DNA of 64,000 bases, taken from positions 992,001 to 1,056,000 of the forward strand of contig BLAL01000034.1 of the NCBI GenBank assembly GCA_015698045.1. Direction: 5' to 3'. Made by a program: the position numbers and the translations under genes. The DNA is from Rhizophagus clarus (lineage: Eukaryota; Glomeromycota; Glomeromycetes; Glomerales; Glomeraceae). The notes below the pieces were generated by a model. The model worked only from the letters and a program-made list of their open reading frames with translations. It ran no database searches and was not told the origin of the DNA. Position 1 is the first letter of the stretch. Each line of letters starts with the position of its first letter. Below, in pieces: positions 20,871 through 32,505 of this stretch.

Positions 20871-23800
20871 TAAAATGCATAATTTATCTTTTAAATAATT
20901 ATTTTATATTTTAAATATTATGTAATTATTTTGTTTATTTTATAATAAATAATGATCTTATTATTTTGTTTCAAAAGAAAGCAAAAAGAAATATTAATAT
21001 ATTTCTTAAAGCAAATTTCAAAAAACTTTAAAAGAAAATACATATAATATAGTGTCTAATTAAGAAAGAACCAAGTTTTTACAAAATTTAGTTTTACTAT
21101 TATATTTACTTAAAAGTCTGGAACTTACAAAAGAGAAAAATAAAAACATCAATAACATTTCTAATTAAAATTAGAAAAAATCAGGTTTGCAATATTTGTT
21201 GCAAAACTTACCATATATTCCATTCAAGTATCCCAAACCTGAACCTGCAAAAAGAACATAATAATAAAAGTTCTAATTAGAATAACTTAAAAATAAATAT
21301 CAAATAGTTAAATTTTCATAATATGAAACTTACCATTTTGATGTCTTGAAGTCTAAATAAAAAAAATAAGAATATTATTAATAAATGATTACAATTAAAA
21401 ATAAAAAAAATTTTAAAAAATAAGAAATTTTATAAAATAAACTTACAATTTTAGTATTCCAGTATCTTTAACTTAAAATCTAGAAAAAAAATAATAATAA
21501 ATATTTAAAAATAAAAAAAATCTTAGCATTTTATAACTAAAAAGATGCAAACTTATCATTTTCAATATTTTTAAAAAAAAGAAAATGACAAAATGTTTGT
21601 AATCATTTTATCAAAAAAAACAATTAAAAAAATATCTGAAGTTCTTACATTAATTCTTTTTTTTAAAAATTTCTTTATTATAAATCTAAAGAAATAATCT
21701 GTCTACAAAAAACAATAAACAGTTGAAAAATATTCATTAAAATAAAAAATTATGAAATATAAAAGATCTATCTGATAAAAAGGAATAAATTGTTAGAAAT
21801 AGTTCATTAAAATTTTTAGAAAGAAGTATTATTAATTGTTTTATTAAATGAAATAATTTAAAAAAAAGGAAAAAAACTAACTAAAATCAACATACTATTA
21901 CTAGGTTTTAAAATTTAAAGTTATAGCCAATATCTACAAGAATAAAAAAATTTAGTAAGAAAAAAAAAGACAAGTGAACCTTTTGTCAAATAATTTAAAA
22001 GAAAAAAATCTTTTTTACCAAAATCCATATCTGGAAGTTTGAAGAACAAACATTTAAAAAGAAAAAAAAGGTGAAATATTAATAACATTTCATTAAAGAA
22101 AACAAAAAATATTAAGTTTTACAAAACCTTACCAATATTTTAGGCATTCAAGTTTTCTGATTCATTACTACAATTTTATGTATTTAAAGATTCAGCAATA
22201 TAAATAAAAAAAGCACTAAATCTGAAAAAGATATATCAGAACTTAAAAAAAAAAAGATAATAAATGATTAGTAATAAAACAAAAAAGCAAAAAATATAAC
22301 AGACATTAGAAATGTCACTTAAGTTAACGATTATTAATTAAAATGATTTTGTATAACCATTATCAAATATTTTTACCCTATAGCTAAAAAAAAAATTTCT
22401 TATACAATGCTTACACAAATTAATAAGTAAATTAATAGTTCGTCATTTGTATTATAAATTTCCATCATCATTTCCACTTTAGTAATATTTTTTTTTTCTT
22501 TTACATATACAAGAAAATTCGTCTCAAAAATACAGTTTTCCTTTTGATTGAACTTAAAAGTAGGTATAAAATACAATTTAAATAGTAAAAATATATGTAA
22601 TTTTACGAGAAAAAGAAGTTTTATTAAGTTAAAAAAGACAGTTAGCTAGTTAACTTTGTGTAAACCACAAAAAACCACTTTTTATAATAAAAAAAATATT
22701 TTTTATTCCTATAAAACTTTTAATAGAAGCTTTTTTTAATAGCAAATATTTTATTTTTAAGTGTAATTTAGCAAAATAAACAACTTTCATTAAGCTTAAA
22801 AAGGTGATTATTAAGCTAGATTTTTTGTTATTTATGAATTTAGTTAAAATTTTTTAATTAGAACACTAATAAATCTTTTTTTATTTATTAAAATAATATC
22901 ATTAGATCTATCTTGGTGTTATAAATTGTTTTTTAATTGAAAAACTAGTTAGATATAATGGTTTTTTTGTTTATTTAAATCTAACTTTTAATGCTAAATC
23001 ATAGTATTGTGATGATGATGCTAATACTTATAATTTATTAAAAAAAATTTAATATTTTTTAGATTTTAATTTATTTGGTATGAAAATAAAATAAAAATTA
23101 TTTATTTATAAAAAAATTCATGTTGACTGTGTTAGCTATTAAATTACAAATACATATACAATAAATAAATAAAAATAAATAAGTAAAATTTTTTTTTTTA
23201 TATTTAAATAACGTTAAAATAAAAGATATTTATGAAATATTTCAAAAAAATAAGCAAAAATAAAAGGTTGAAAAAGTTTTCTTAATATTTTATTAGTTTA
23301 CTATATTAAAATAGGTTAATAATAGGCAACTTTCTTCAGCCAGATTGAACTGAATAAAGCAAAATTTTTACTTTTTATTATTTATATTAAATGTGTTCTT
23401 GAGAACTAAATGAACATGCTCATAATTGTTAAAAATGATGTTACATTGTGTAAATGCAGTGTTACCTATAACCTGAAAATTTCAATTTTAGCCAAATTTA
23501 GGCCGGCATTATGAATTTGGCCAGAATTAAGAAAATTTTGGTCAAAATTATGATTTAAAGATCGCTAATTTTAACCATTTGTACTAACTTTGACCAACTT
23601 TAAATTTTACATATATACTATAGACTTGAAGACCATAATGTACTAATAATTTATATTGTGATATTATAGTACAAAAAAACTCCCTTTCAATCTTGTGACA
23701 TTTCCACTGACTGATAAATAGAAAAACTATCTTTAATTCAAAAGAGTACTACTAAAATCTAAAGAAAAGGAGACAATTGATAATTGATAATTATCTACAA

Positions 23801-24059
23801 AAAAAGACATTAATATAATGCTTTTTTGAAAAAAAATTTCAAATTTTTTTTTTAAAACTTACTTTTTGAGATATTAGTATTTAATCTGAGTAATTTCCTA
23901 TAAAAAAAAATAAAAATGTTAAAATAACGTTTTTTTTAATCTGGATTTTTATACAGACTAAATAAGCATTGAGAGAAAGTAAAATTTATTATTTTAAAAT
24001 ATTACAAATCAAATACTAATTAATTACGAATTTAGTTACTTATTATGAACCTTCTAAAG
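20871..24059. other. Long AT-rich gene-free stretch
   Basis: I find no credible coding region. 21190-22150 holds the cassette array listed separately. About 23480-23560 has GGCCGGCATTATGAA and TTTGGCCAGAATTAAG, related to the palindrome at 5339. Otherwise A-rich and T-rich runs. Confidence 0.4.
21190..22150 (-). repeat. Array of short cassettes bounded by splice-like signals (minus orientation)
   Basis: On the minus strand, short segments are preceded by a pyrimidine run and AG and followed by GTAAGT. Examples are 21244-21212 (33 nt, after TTTTTGCAG and before GTAAGTTT) and 21352-21334 (19 nt, after TTTATTTAG and before GTAAGTTTC). Looser ones lie near 21450, 21550 and 22130. The pattern is the same as in the arrays at 46920-47520, 58200-58860 and 61565-62085, but more decayed. 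Confidence 0.5.
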
Positions 24060-25200
24060 CAAATTCATCAAGATCTACTGAATTATACCTTCCAACTGAT
24101 ATCTGCCAAATAATTATGAGTAATTTATTTTGGACCTAAATTTCACAACTTGCAACATTGATAAAACCTTATTATGGAGCGCTTGATAAATTACAATCAG
24201 ATAAAGCTCAGCTATTTGATGTTGCTTTATCTTTTGGATATTTTGTTAAATTGTGAAAGTAAAATTCAGATCGATTTTTGGCTGAAGGTATAATTTCACA
24301 TCTTGAAAAATGTTGGGATGACTGGAAACAACACTGGAACAACCTATACTACTACTTGCTTTTGTACTTCATTCTAAATATCGTCTTAAGAAATTTAATC
24401 CTGACTTAGAAACAATCAATTTTGTAACAATGGGAACTTGGTTTGATTATTATTATAAAGTATGGGCATCTAAAAAACCAACAAAACTACTTGCGCAATT
24501 TGAATCTTATCGAATTAAAAAACTACCTTTTAACAATGAAATATATGAGCAATTTGATAATGATATTCTGATTATTGGTATTATTATTTTACAATGTGCA
24601 AAGAATTAGAATTTATAGCAACAAAAATTTTCAGCATTTGTATGAACTCAGCCTTTGTAGAACGATTATTCTCATATATGAGATTTTTACATACTCCTCG
24701 AAGAAACAAATTAAAGGCAATATTAAATTTTTTTTTTATTGTTAATATTTACTAATTACTTTTTATTTATTTAGCATGAAAGAGTTGTAGCTGTGAGTAG
24801 ATATTCACCAGACTGAAAATGAAAAAAAAGAAAACGTGAATCTGAAAAAAATAAAAGTAAATATTGCACCACCAATTATTGAATCAGAAGAACAAGAAAT
24901 TGGTAATACAGAACAAAATGAAATTGAGAGAATACTTGAGGACTTACAAGAAATATCTGATTACATAACAATTGAATAAGATTGAAAAGAACGTCTGAAT
25001 GAATGGAATGAGCTATTAATGGAAAAGAAAGAGCACTGAATTTGAATATTACAGGGAACCATCAAATTTTGGTGATAATGATCTATTAAATTCATATATC
25101 CACTCTGCTATTAATATTGATGCAAAAGTGAAACTTACGTGATCTTTTTATTAGAGAATTGGAAAGACCAGAATTTATATCTGTATCTTCAGAATTTAAT
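24060..25200 (+). pseudogene. hAT transposase C-terminal half, heavily decayed
   Basis: Fragments in shifting frames on + match hAT transposases: AQLFDVALSFGYFVK, PILLLAFVLHSKYRLKKFNP, and the dimerisation segment SAFVERLFSYMRFLHTPRRN at about 24630-24715. A likely intron (24722-24774, ending TTTAG) precedes HERVVAVS. Frameshifts and stops are frequent. The N-terminal BED finger and first catalytic Asp are not seen. The cassette array at 21.2-22.1 kb may belong to the same old element. Confidence 0.65.
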
Positions 25201-25556
25201 TAAATTATTAAAGATATAATTAGTTTATCATAATTTTTTTTTGTTTATCGCCATTTTCGAATTAGTGTGATCAGCACTAAATTTGCTAATTAAATAAAAA
25301 ATTAACTTTAGGATTACAAAAAAAAACTAACATGTGCACATATATAATAATAAATATTATTTGATTAACATCATGCTAAGCCACTGTTGTATCACCTTTT
25401 TCATAATTTAGTTATCATAGTTGCATTTTTTCGTTAGTAGTTTATAGACTGGTAAGTAAACAATTCCTAACTAATTCTAAAGATTCCATAAATTCTGAAT
25501 AATTACAAATGTAGTCTGTAATAAACAGTCTTTTATTTTTATAGGTAAACTTAAGT

Positions 25557-26656
25557 ATGCCTAAAGAATTTAGTGAAGACATATATTGGCGCATTATTTA
25601 TCTTTATATCGATGGTTTGTCAACTGTAGAAATTGCCAATACATTGCATATGAGTAAGGGCGTTGTAAATAAAATAAAAAAGAGATATAACCGCTGGGCT
25701 TGTGTTATAAATCCTTTTAGAGGTGTTCCTGGACGAAGAAAGCTCTTTAACAGAAGAGATATGATTATACTTAGAAATCTTGTTAGCGAAAAAGTGGACT
25801 GGTATTTAGATGAGTTAGTATATGAAATGGAATCTCTAATAGAGAAAAGAGCTGCTATTGCAGCACTTTGGCGGTCATTTCAGTATTTAGGAATTACTAG
25901 AAAAAAGGTAAATATATTATTTGATATTTATTATAAATAATTGATGTAATAAAATTACTAAAAGTTTTTTTTGCTATATAGTTACAAAAAGCAGCATTAG
26001 AAAGAAATGAAATCATACGTGCACATTATTTAGCTATAATTGGTGAGCATTATACTCGAAATCAACTTATTTTTATTGATGAAAGTGCTAAAGATGAAAG
26101 AAGTCTCTCCTGACTATATGGATATTCACTTAGAAATACTCCTGCTCAAAAAAAAGTGGTTTTTGTAAGAGGGAAATGATATACCATTCTGCCTGCTCTT
26201 ACACTAGATGGATTTGTTGCTATTGAAATATTTGAAGGATCATGTGATAAAAAGAAATTTGTTGACTTTGTTCTTGATTAAGTGGTAAGTAACAACATGA
26301 ATTTTTATTTTATTTGTTTATACAATTGACAAGATCATTATTTTTTTTAGGTGCCAATAATGAATCCATATCCAGGAGACAATAGTATTATTGTAATGGA
26401 TAATGTTAGAATTCATCATGATAATGAATTAATGGCTTTATTAGAGGGATTAGGATGTCATGTTGTCTTTCTTCCACCTTATTCTTCAGATTTTAATCCA
26501 ATTGAAACTGCGTTTTCAATCATCAAATCATGGATTAGACATAATCATGATTTTATGAAAGCTTGTAATGATCCTATATATGCATTATTAGTTGCATGTA
26601 GTCAAATTACACCTCAAATAGCACAAACATTTTTTGAAGCATCAATTTATATTTAA
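25557..26656 (+). pseudogene. Tc1/mariner DD34E transposase, copy 1 (three stops in exon 2)
   Basis: Exons 25557-25907, 25982-26284 and 26351-26656, phase 0, GT-AG introns of 74 and 66 nt; 319 codons. Exon 1 has helix-turn-helix segments (STVEIANTLHMSKGVVNKIK). Exon 2 holds the first Asp (LIFIDESAKDE). Exon 3 holds IIVMDNVRIHHD and LPPYSSDFNPIE, with 34 residues between Asp and Glu. Exon 2 carries TGA at 26112 and 26177 and TAA at 26279, where copy 2 has CGA, CGA and CAA. Exon 1 is intact here, unlike in copy 2. Confidence 0.88.
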
Positions 26657-26751
26657 AATACTAATTTTATTAGAAATTTATTTAGAAGTCAATTTATTAG
26701 ATTTATTAGAAAAAAATAAAAGATATATTCAACTATATATAAGAAAAAATT

Positions 26752-28443
26752 TCAAAATATTTGAGTTGCTTGTTTGATATTTTTCTGCCACCCAATCTTT
26801 ACTACTCCTAGTCATTGCAATTGCTCATCTGACAATTCTTTGATTATATTTACAGTAATTTCTTCTTCAAGAAAAGTATTCTCAAAATTAGAATACACAT
26901 TGCAATTATGTTTATGATCTAGACTATTGAGAAATTCTCCAATTGAAGGTAATGAATTTGGTGATGCTAAATTAGCATTTGAATTATTAGAATTATGCGT
27001 TATTGATTATTCTTGAAAAGTTGAATGTTGATAAAATTGGAATGGTAATTGAATAATGATAGGAACAGGAGTAGTGGGTGCGTGACTAACTTGTGCTTGC
27101 ATTACCAAATTATTCTTATTGATGGATATACTTGATTTGACATCAAATGTTGGATAAGAGGGAGGTATTTCATAGGTAGTTCCTTTGTTTATATAATAAA
27201 AATAATAAAAGATTTTTATTTTTATTATGCAAAACAAAATTATTTCTGTTGAAAATCTTACTATTTCACAAGCCCAAAGCTGTAGTCTTGCAGGATTGAG
27301 TTGCAAATGGCGATTTTCTTGAATAAAACATGGTGTTGCATGTATATTACATTTATACATTTCACATAAAGTAGAAATAACTTCAGATTGGGTCCTTTCT
27401 TCTTTTGATAAATCCTCTTCATGAATAACACGTGATTTTTTTTTCTTTGTACGTTGTAATTCTTCAATTGAAGAAAATTCACTTTCATCTGAACTCTAAA
27501 AAAAGTAAATTGTTAAAATTTATCTATTACAAAATAAATTTACTATAATAAAAAGATTTTACCTTTCTGTGTGATTTTTTTTTCTTTGTTTTATTATCTC
27601 TCACAACTACTATAATTGATATTTTTTTACCAGCTAAAATCACTCTTTTATACTCACTAATAAATTCTTGAAAATCCAATTCATCTTCAAGTTCATTTGA
27701 TGGTCTGCGCACATTTACTGCTTTATATGAGATCATATAATCCTTTGACATGACTTTTTTCCTCAAAGTCTTTTGAACAACTAAATTTATTTTCTCTATA
27801 AACTTATTATAATTGACAGGTTCAATACTCAAAGTTTTTGCCGTAGGATCTTTTATATTTTTACTTTTAACAATAATCTGCACTTTTATTTTTTTGAGAT
27901 CACTATCTTCTTCTTCCTCTACATCATAATCACCATTGTCCTCTTCAGAATAGTCACTACTCACCAAAGAGAATATTTGATCTTCTTTATTAACATAATC
28001 AACCTCTCTTTCATTTGATGGATCTTCTTTCTTTTCATTAACATTAACAACTTCTTTTTCGTTTGATGAACCATCTAAAGCAATTATATTTCTTTTTTTT
28101 GAATTTGTTGTGCTTTTTTATCAGCACTTCTATATCGCTGGATTTGACTATTACAAGTGCTACAAAAGGTATAAGAAAATGGCTTTTCAAAGTTACTATT
28201 ATAGCCAAACTTGATATTAGCATCAAATAGATATTTATTTGCTGTTGGAAATGATAGGTCTGGAGTAAAAGAAATCTGATAAATTTGTTGCCTGTGTTTT
28301 GGATATTTAGTTCTTGTTGATTGCTTATTTTTATTACATTTACATGGATTTTGTTGTGGAAATTCAAAACAATATAAACCTTTTTGGCATGAATAATATG
28401 TACCTAAGAGGTACTTATAATTAACTTTTGTAACTTCTGCCAT
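26752..28443 (-). pseudogene. Cys-rich/SAM-ending accessory protein, copy 1 (broken)
   Basis: Collinear with the intact-looking gene of copy 2 (39889-41590). It starts MAEVTKVNYKYLL, where two of the copy-2 cysteines are changed to Tyr. A deletion near 28090 relative to copy 2 shifts frame after IQKKE. A CAA-to-TAA change near 27000 breaks the last exon. The C-terminal SAM-like helices are still readable. Confidence 0.75.
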
Positions 28444-28826
28444 TTGAATAGCTTTAGATGCAAAAAATTCAACGATATTTTATTTAAGCACTAAATTAGA
28501 AAAGAGTGACACTGCAGAACACATGATCACTAAAAAAATTGTTTTTTAGTTGTTTTCGAGTGTTTTCAGTGTTTTCAGTTAGATAATTTTAATTGATCGA
28601 TAAATCACCTGATCACACTAATTCGAAAACAGTGATAATAATAAAAAATAATGGCTTAAATATTTTAGTAATACTAGTATACAGAATTAGTTTAGTTTTT
28701 GGCCTGAATTAATTAAATGATCACGTGATCTGTCCAAAATCTGTCCAATGAAAAAAGGTTTTGGTTTTAGACAAGTTTTGGACAGAATTTTGGACAGATG
28801 TCCAAAACATCAAATTGTCAAATTGT

Positions 28827-28859
28827 CATTGGAATCATCTCATCAAACAGAATCTAATG
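28827..28859. repeat. 33-nt hairpin motif (CATT..AATG family), copy 1
   Basis: Two 14-nt arms around CATCA, ending AATCTAATG. Imperfect pairing compared with the best copies at 42670-42996. Confidence 0.6.
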
Positions 28860-29018
28860 GTAATAATTTTATAATGATTGGATTAATATTGACTGAGCAA
28901 TTCAATTTTAAAGACCAGATCAGCATTTTTTATATATAAAATTTACGTAATATTAAATATTTTGACTGTATTTTAATTATTATAGGTTTTAGTAATCAGA
29001 TTTTAGTGATCTTAGGCT

Positions 29019-29051
29019 CATTAGAATTGTCTCATCAAGAGGAATCTAATG
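29019..29051. repeat. 33-nt hairpin motif, copy 2
   Basis: CATTAGAATTGTCT, CATCA loop, AGAGGAATCTAATG. Same length and loop as the other copies. Confidence 0.65.
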
Positions 29052-30212
29052 ATTATAAATCTGTAATAATTGGAATAATATTGACAAAATTATTGTGATG
29101 TGAATATTTAAACCAAAATTATTATAGTTTATAATTCTGGCCAAAATTACTGATTTAATTATAAGATTTTATTACTTATAGTCACATCTCATCATAGTCA
29201 TCAAATATAAATATGTGACTATAGAGAAAGTTGACTGTATAGATATTAATACAAACATAAAACTTCATCCAAAATCAACCACATTAGAACGAAGTAATTT
29301 ACCCATTAAAATTACATCTGAATCAACTTTAATTGCCAATCCGCATGTAATTGATAGAATTTATATAATAAAATGTGATGCAACATTTATATATAAGCCA
29401 TGTCGATCATATTTTTATATCAAATAAAATGCAACCATATTGTTATACAATTGCATAATTTAACACCTGCAATATATGTTTAAGATCTTAGAAAAAAAAT
29501 TTTTTTATAAAAAGTTTTTTTTTCTTTGCAGTTTATAAAGTTTTATATGTTGGAAATAGAGATTTCATAGTATTTTGCTTCTATAGTATAAATGATTTCT
29601 ACCTCTTAAATTTTTTTTGACGCTTATAAGACCTTTTTTTGATTATTATTTCTGTCAACTATTACATTTTTAATAACACTACGCACTACTATATCTCCTT
29701 TTTTTTCACAAATATGTCCAGTTTGTAAAAAAATATGAATATAATAAAATATATAAATAATAAGGACTTTTATTATATTTTAACGTAATTTCAAAATAGG
29801 AATAATTATCTTGAGTTTTTTCCCTAAAAAATAATAAACAAGTCATTTGATGTTGTTGTCTCTTGAGGAAATAGAGATTTCAAACGGCATTTTTTTTATT
29901 AATTAACATATCGCCATATTTTACTATGTAAATTCTATCGATCACATGTGGATTGGCAATTAACTTATAAAGAAATAACTCAAACAATTATTGACCTTTC
30001 TGATGACCTTATTGAACCTACTGAGAATGTTTATATTTATGTTTTTGTCTGGTGGTAATTTTATTTACTTTATTTTAATGTATTTTATTTACAATAGCTG
30101 GACGTGAGCAGAACCACAAAAAATTGAAGTTTCTATAGTAAAAATTGAAGTTTAATATATTTAATTAGATCTTTATAAATTAAACTTACTTTTTTACTTA
30201 CTTTAATCACCA

Positions 30213-30671
30213 ATGAAAGGTATTAAATGTAAAAAGCAGGTCTTGAAAAAAGAAGTTAAATCAAATGATGATAATACCAAGTGGACAGATAGTGAAATTA
30301 AAATATTGCTTGAGTTTTGGAAAGAAAATTTGGAAAAATGAAAATGGGGAAAAGTGAAGGTTTATCAAAATATTGTAAGTGAAAATATATTACCAGGTCA
30401 TACTCTTGATTAAATCAGAAATAAGGTTGAAAAATTGCATGAAATGTATTTGCAAAAAAAGAAAAAAGCTAATTCTACTGGTGAAGGTAGTGTAGAATGG
30501 ATTTGGTTTTCACAAATGGAAGAAATTTTATCACAGAGTAAAGCTATCAACCTGGATTATATTACTAATTCAACTTCAGATTCTCCTTCTATTTCTGATA
30601 GCAAAAATTCAAATAATAGTGAAAATTTAAATGATAAAGAAAATTTTATAAAGAAAATCAACAGGAATTGA
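30213..30671 (+). pseudogene. Harbinger-type Myb/SANT-like DNA-binding protein, decayed
   Basis: From ATG 30213 the frame gives NTKWTDSEIKILLEFWKENL, then HTLD-stop-IRNKVEKLHEMYLQ, a trihelix/Myb-SANT-like domain of the kind encoded beside PIF/Harbinger transposases, where it helps the transposase bind its ends. The remainder is Ser/Asn-rich. TGA and TAA stops interrupt the domain near 30338 and 30412. The partner transposase lies convergently at 30820-31640. Confidence 0.6.
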
Positions 30672-30819
30672 AGGTACTGTATATCTGAGGTAATTGCAGC
30701 AATGGGAAAATTAAGGGATAGATTTTATGGAAAAAAGTTAGACTTAGAGGAGCATGAAAATCAAAAGAAATTTGAATTAAATATAATATAAATGTAAAAT
30801 TTGTTTATTAATTACTTGT

Positions 30820-31640
30820 TATGCTATAAATTGATTTAACATTCTTTCTCTTTTAAGCTCTCCTTCTAATTTTAAAATTTCATCACTTTTATCTTTCCAA
30901 TCATATTGATTATTGTTATCATCATCATTATCATTTTGATCAGTAATCTTCCAAGTTTTCCCACAAATTTCAAGAAAGTTATGCAATTATATACCACAAT
31001 CTGCTAATTTAATTGCTGTCTTTACATCTTTTACAGATAATTCTCTTAATGCTTTGAATCTAGCCTTTAATCTACTAAAGACATTTTCTACAACAACTTT
31101 ATGTTTTGAATGAATAAAATTAAATTATTATTATTGATGATTAGAAGGATTTTTAAAAGAAGTAATTAAAAAAGGAGAGATTGGGTATGCTAAATCACCT
31201 AACACATAATCATCTCCATCAATATATTTTGCTTTGTTAAGAAAAAAATCTGAATTAGCATAGACTTGTGCATTATGCACTGATCCTGACCATCCTATTA
31301 TATAATTAATAAAAATTCCTTTAAAATTAACAATTTCTTGATAATGAATCATATCTTTTTTTCTTGTAAAAAATGCTGTTGGATTTTGTGCAGGTGCCTC
31401 ATTTAACCTAATAGCTTGAAATCCTACATGAATAGTAGTTCGATTATTATTCTTAGGCCATTAAACAAACTCCAATTTTATATTTCTAATGGCCTTCATT
31501 ACACGGTTAATATAAAGAATTACAGTACCTTCACATATTCTAAATTGAGAACAAATACTTAAAATATCATCTTTAGAACCTAAACGCCTAACAAATAACT
31601 GGATATCCTTCTTATAAAAAGGTTATTCAATTATGCTATA
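30820..31640 (-). pseudogene. PIF/Harbinger DDE transposase, decayed
   Basis: On the minus strand: VRRLGSKDDILSICSQFRI and EGTVILYINRVMKAI (N-terminal helices), RKKDMIHYQEIVNFKGIFI, then GWSGSVHNAQVYANSDFF (second Asp region normally SVHDS), GDDYVLGDLAYPISPFLI, and after stops VVVENVFSRLKARFKAL with the catalytic Glu. The AIDGT block with the first Asp is missing between 31360 and 31440. This order is diagnostic for the DDE_4 family. Stops and the deletion make it dead. Confidence 0.75.
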
Positions 31641-32238
31641 ATATTCTATGATCTTTTTATTGCTTTCTTGCTATTTACTTGATTTTATTGTTCTGTCCTC
31701 TTTTTATTACCTTCTAGCTATTTGCTTGTTTTCATTGCTCTGTGGCCTTTTTATAACTAAAATGCTAGACTGATATTGATTGTAAAAATCATATTGCGAT
31801 CAGGTGGCGCAGTTAATTTGCAGATCAGATTTTGGCTGAGTTATTGCGTCCTAAATATTTGGAAAAAAATATGGAATAGTGCTGGTTGTAATTAACAAAA
31901 TTTACTGCACCTATCATGTGTTCAGTTCCTCGCTAATTTCAGGCACTTTTCTGTCATTTTCAAGTAACTTTTGAGTAACTTTTGAGGGCCTGGTTTAGTG
32001 GTCAGTTGGTTAAAGAATCAGAGGTGTGATAGGCATTATTATGGCCAGCCCATTTGATTGCCAGATGAGGCACAAAATGCTGAATTTGCAATCCATTTAT
32101 TTGCTAAAGATGTATTGCAATCCATTCACTCACTTTTTGATTGCCAGTGAGGCATGAAGTGCCAATATTGTACTATTCTTGCAATCCTGCTTTTTATAAC
32201 CCTTCTGATTGCTGAGGATAAGGTACGAAGTGTGAATT
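31641..32238. other. Gene-free stretch
   Basis: No coding signal. It contains loosely repeated TTTGATTGCCAGATGAGGCA/TTTGATTGCCAGTGAGGCAT phrases (32050-32160). Confidence 0.4.
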
Positions 32239-32304
32239 GGTGATACCCCAAGTTATAATTTCTTATTTCTTTTTCTTATATAATTCTAACTTGGGGTATC
32301 ACCA
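32239..32304. repeat. Hairpin with GGGGTATCACC arms
   Basis: The left arm GGTGATACCCCAAGTTATAA (32239-32258) pairs with AACTTGGGGTATCACC at 32288-32303, loop about 25-30 nt. The arm core is the same as in the direct repeats at 32387-32505. Confidence 0.75.
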
Positions 32305-32386
32305 GATTTATGTTATATTTTATGCCTCTTGGTTCTCTTCTTGCATAGTTTCTATTTGCAGGCATTACCTTTGAATATTTTTGATT

Positions 32387-32505
32387 ACTTGGAATATCAC
32401 CACTTTGATTACTTAGGGTATCACCCCTTCGATCACTTGGGGTATCACCATTTTGATTACTTGGACATCACCACTTTGATTACTTGGAGTATCACCACTT
32501 TGATA
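32387..32505 (+). repeat. Five 24-bp direct repeats (ACTTGGGGTATCACC core)
   Basis: Units start at 32387, 32411, 32435, 32459 (23 bp) and 32482. The consensus begins ACTTGGxGTATCACCACTTT and ends GATT. Read in one frame, it would encode an 8-residue repeat (HFDYLGYH), so both an iteron array and a coding repeat are possible. Confidence 0.8.

Larger units (their letters stand above)
25248..28635 (+). mobile_element. Two-gene Tc1/mariner-like transposon, copy 1
   Basis: Inverted ends TCGCCATTTTCGAATTAGTG (left) and TCACTGTTTTCGAATTAGTG (right, minus strand), with TA on each side (25246-25247 and 28636-28637). It is collinear with copy 2 at 38386-41804 along its full length, with scattered C-to-T and G-to-A differences. 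It carries a plus-strand transposase and a convergent minus-strand accessory gene. Confidence 0.92.
28636..30212. other. Gene-free stretch with two 33-nt hairpin motifs
   Basis: Contains the hairpins at 28827-28859 and 29019-29051 and a GTCCAAAA/GGACAGATTTTGG inverted pair around 28730-28810. Small frames at 28748-28939 and 29215-29427 have no recognisable homology. Confidence 0.45.
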
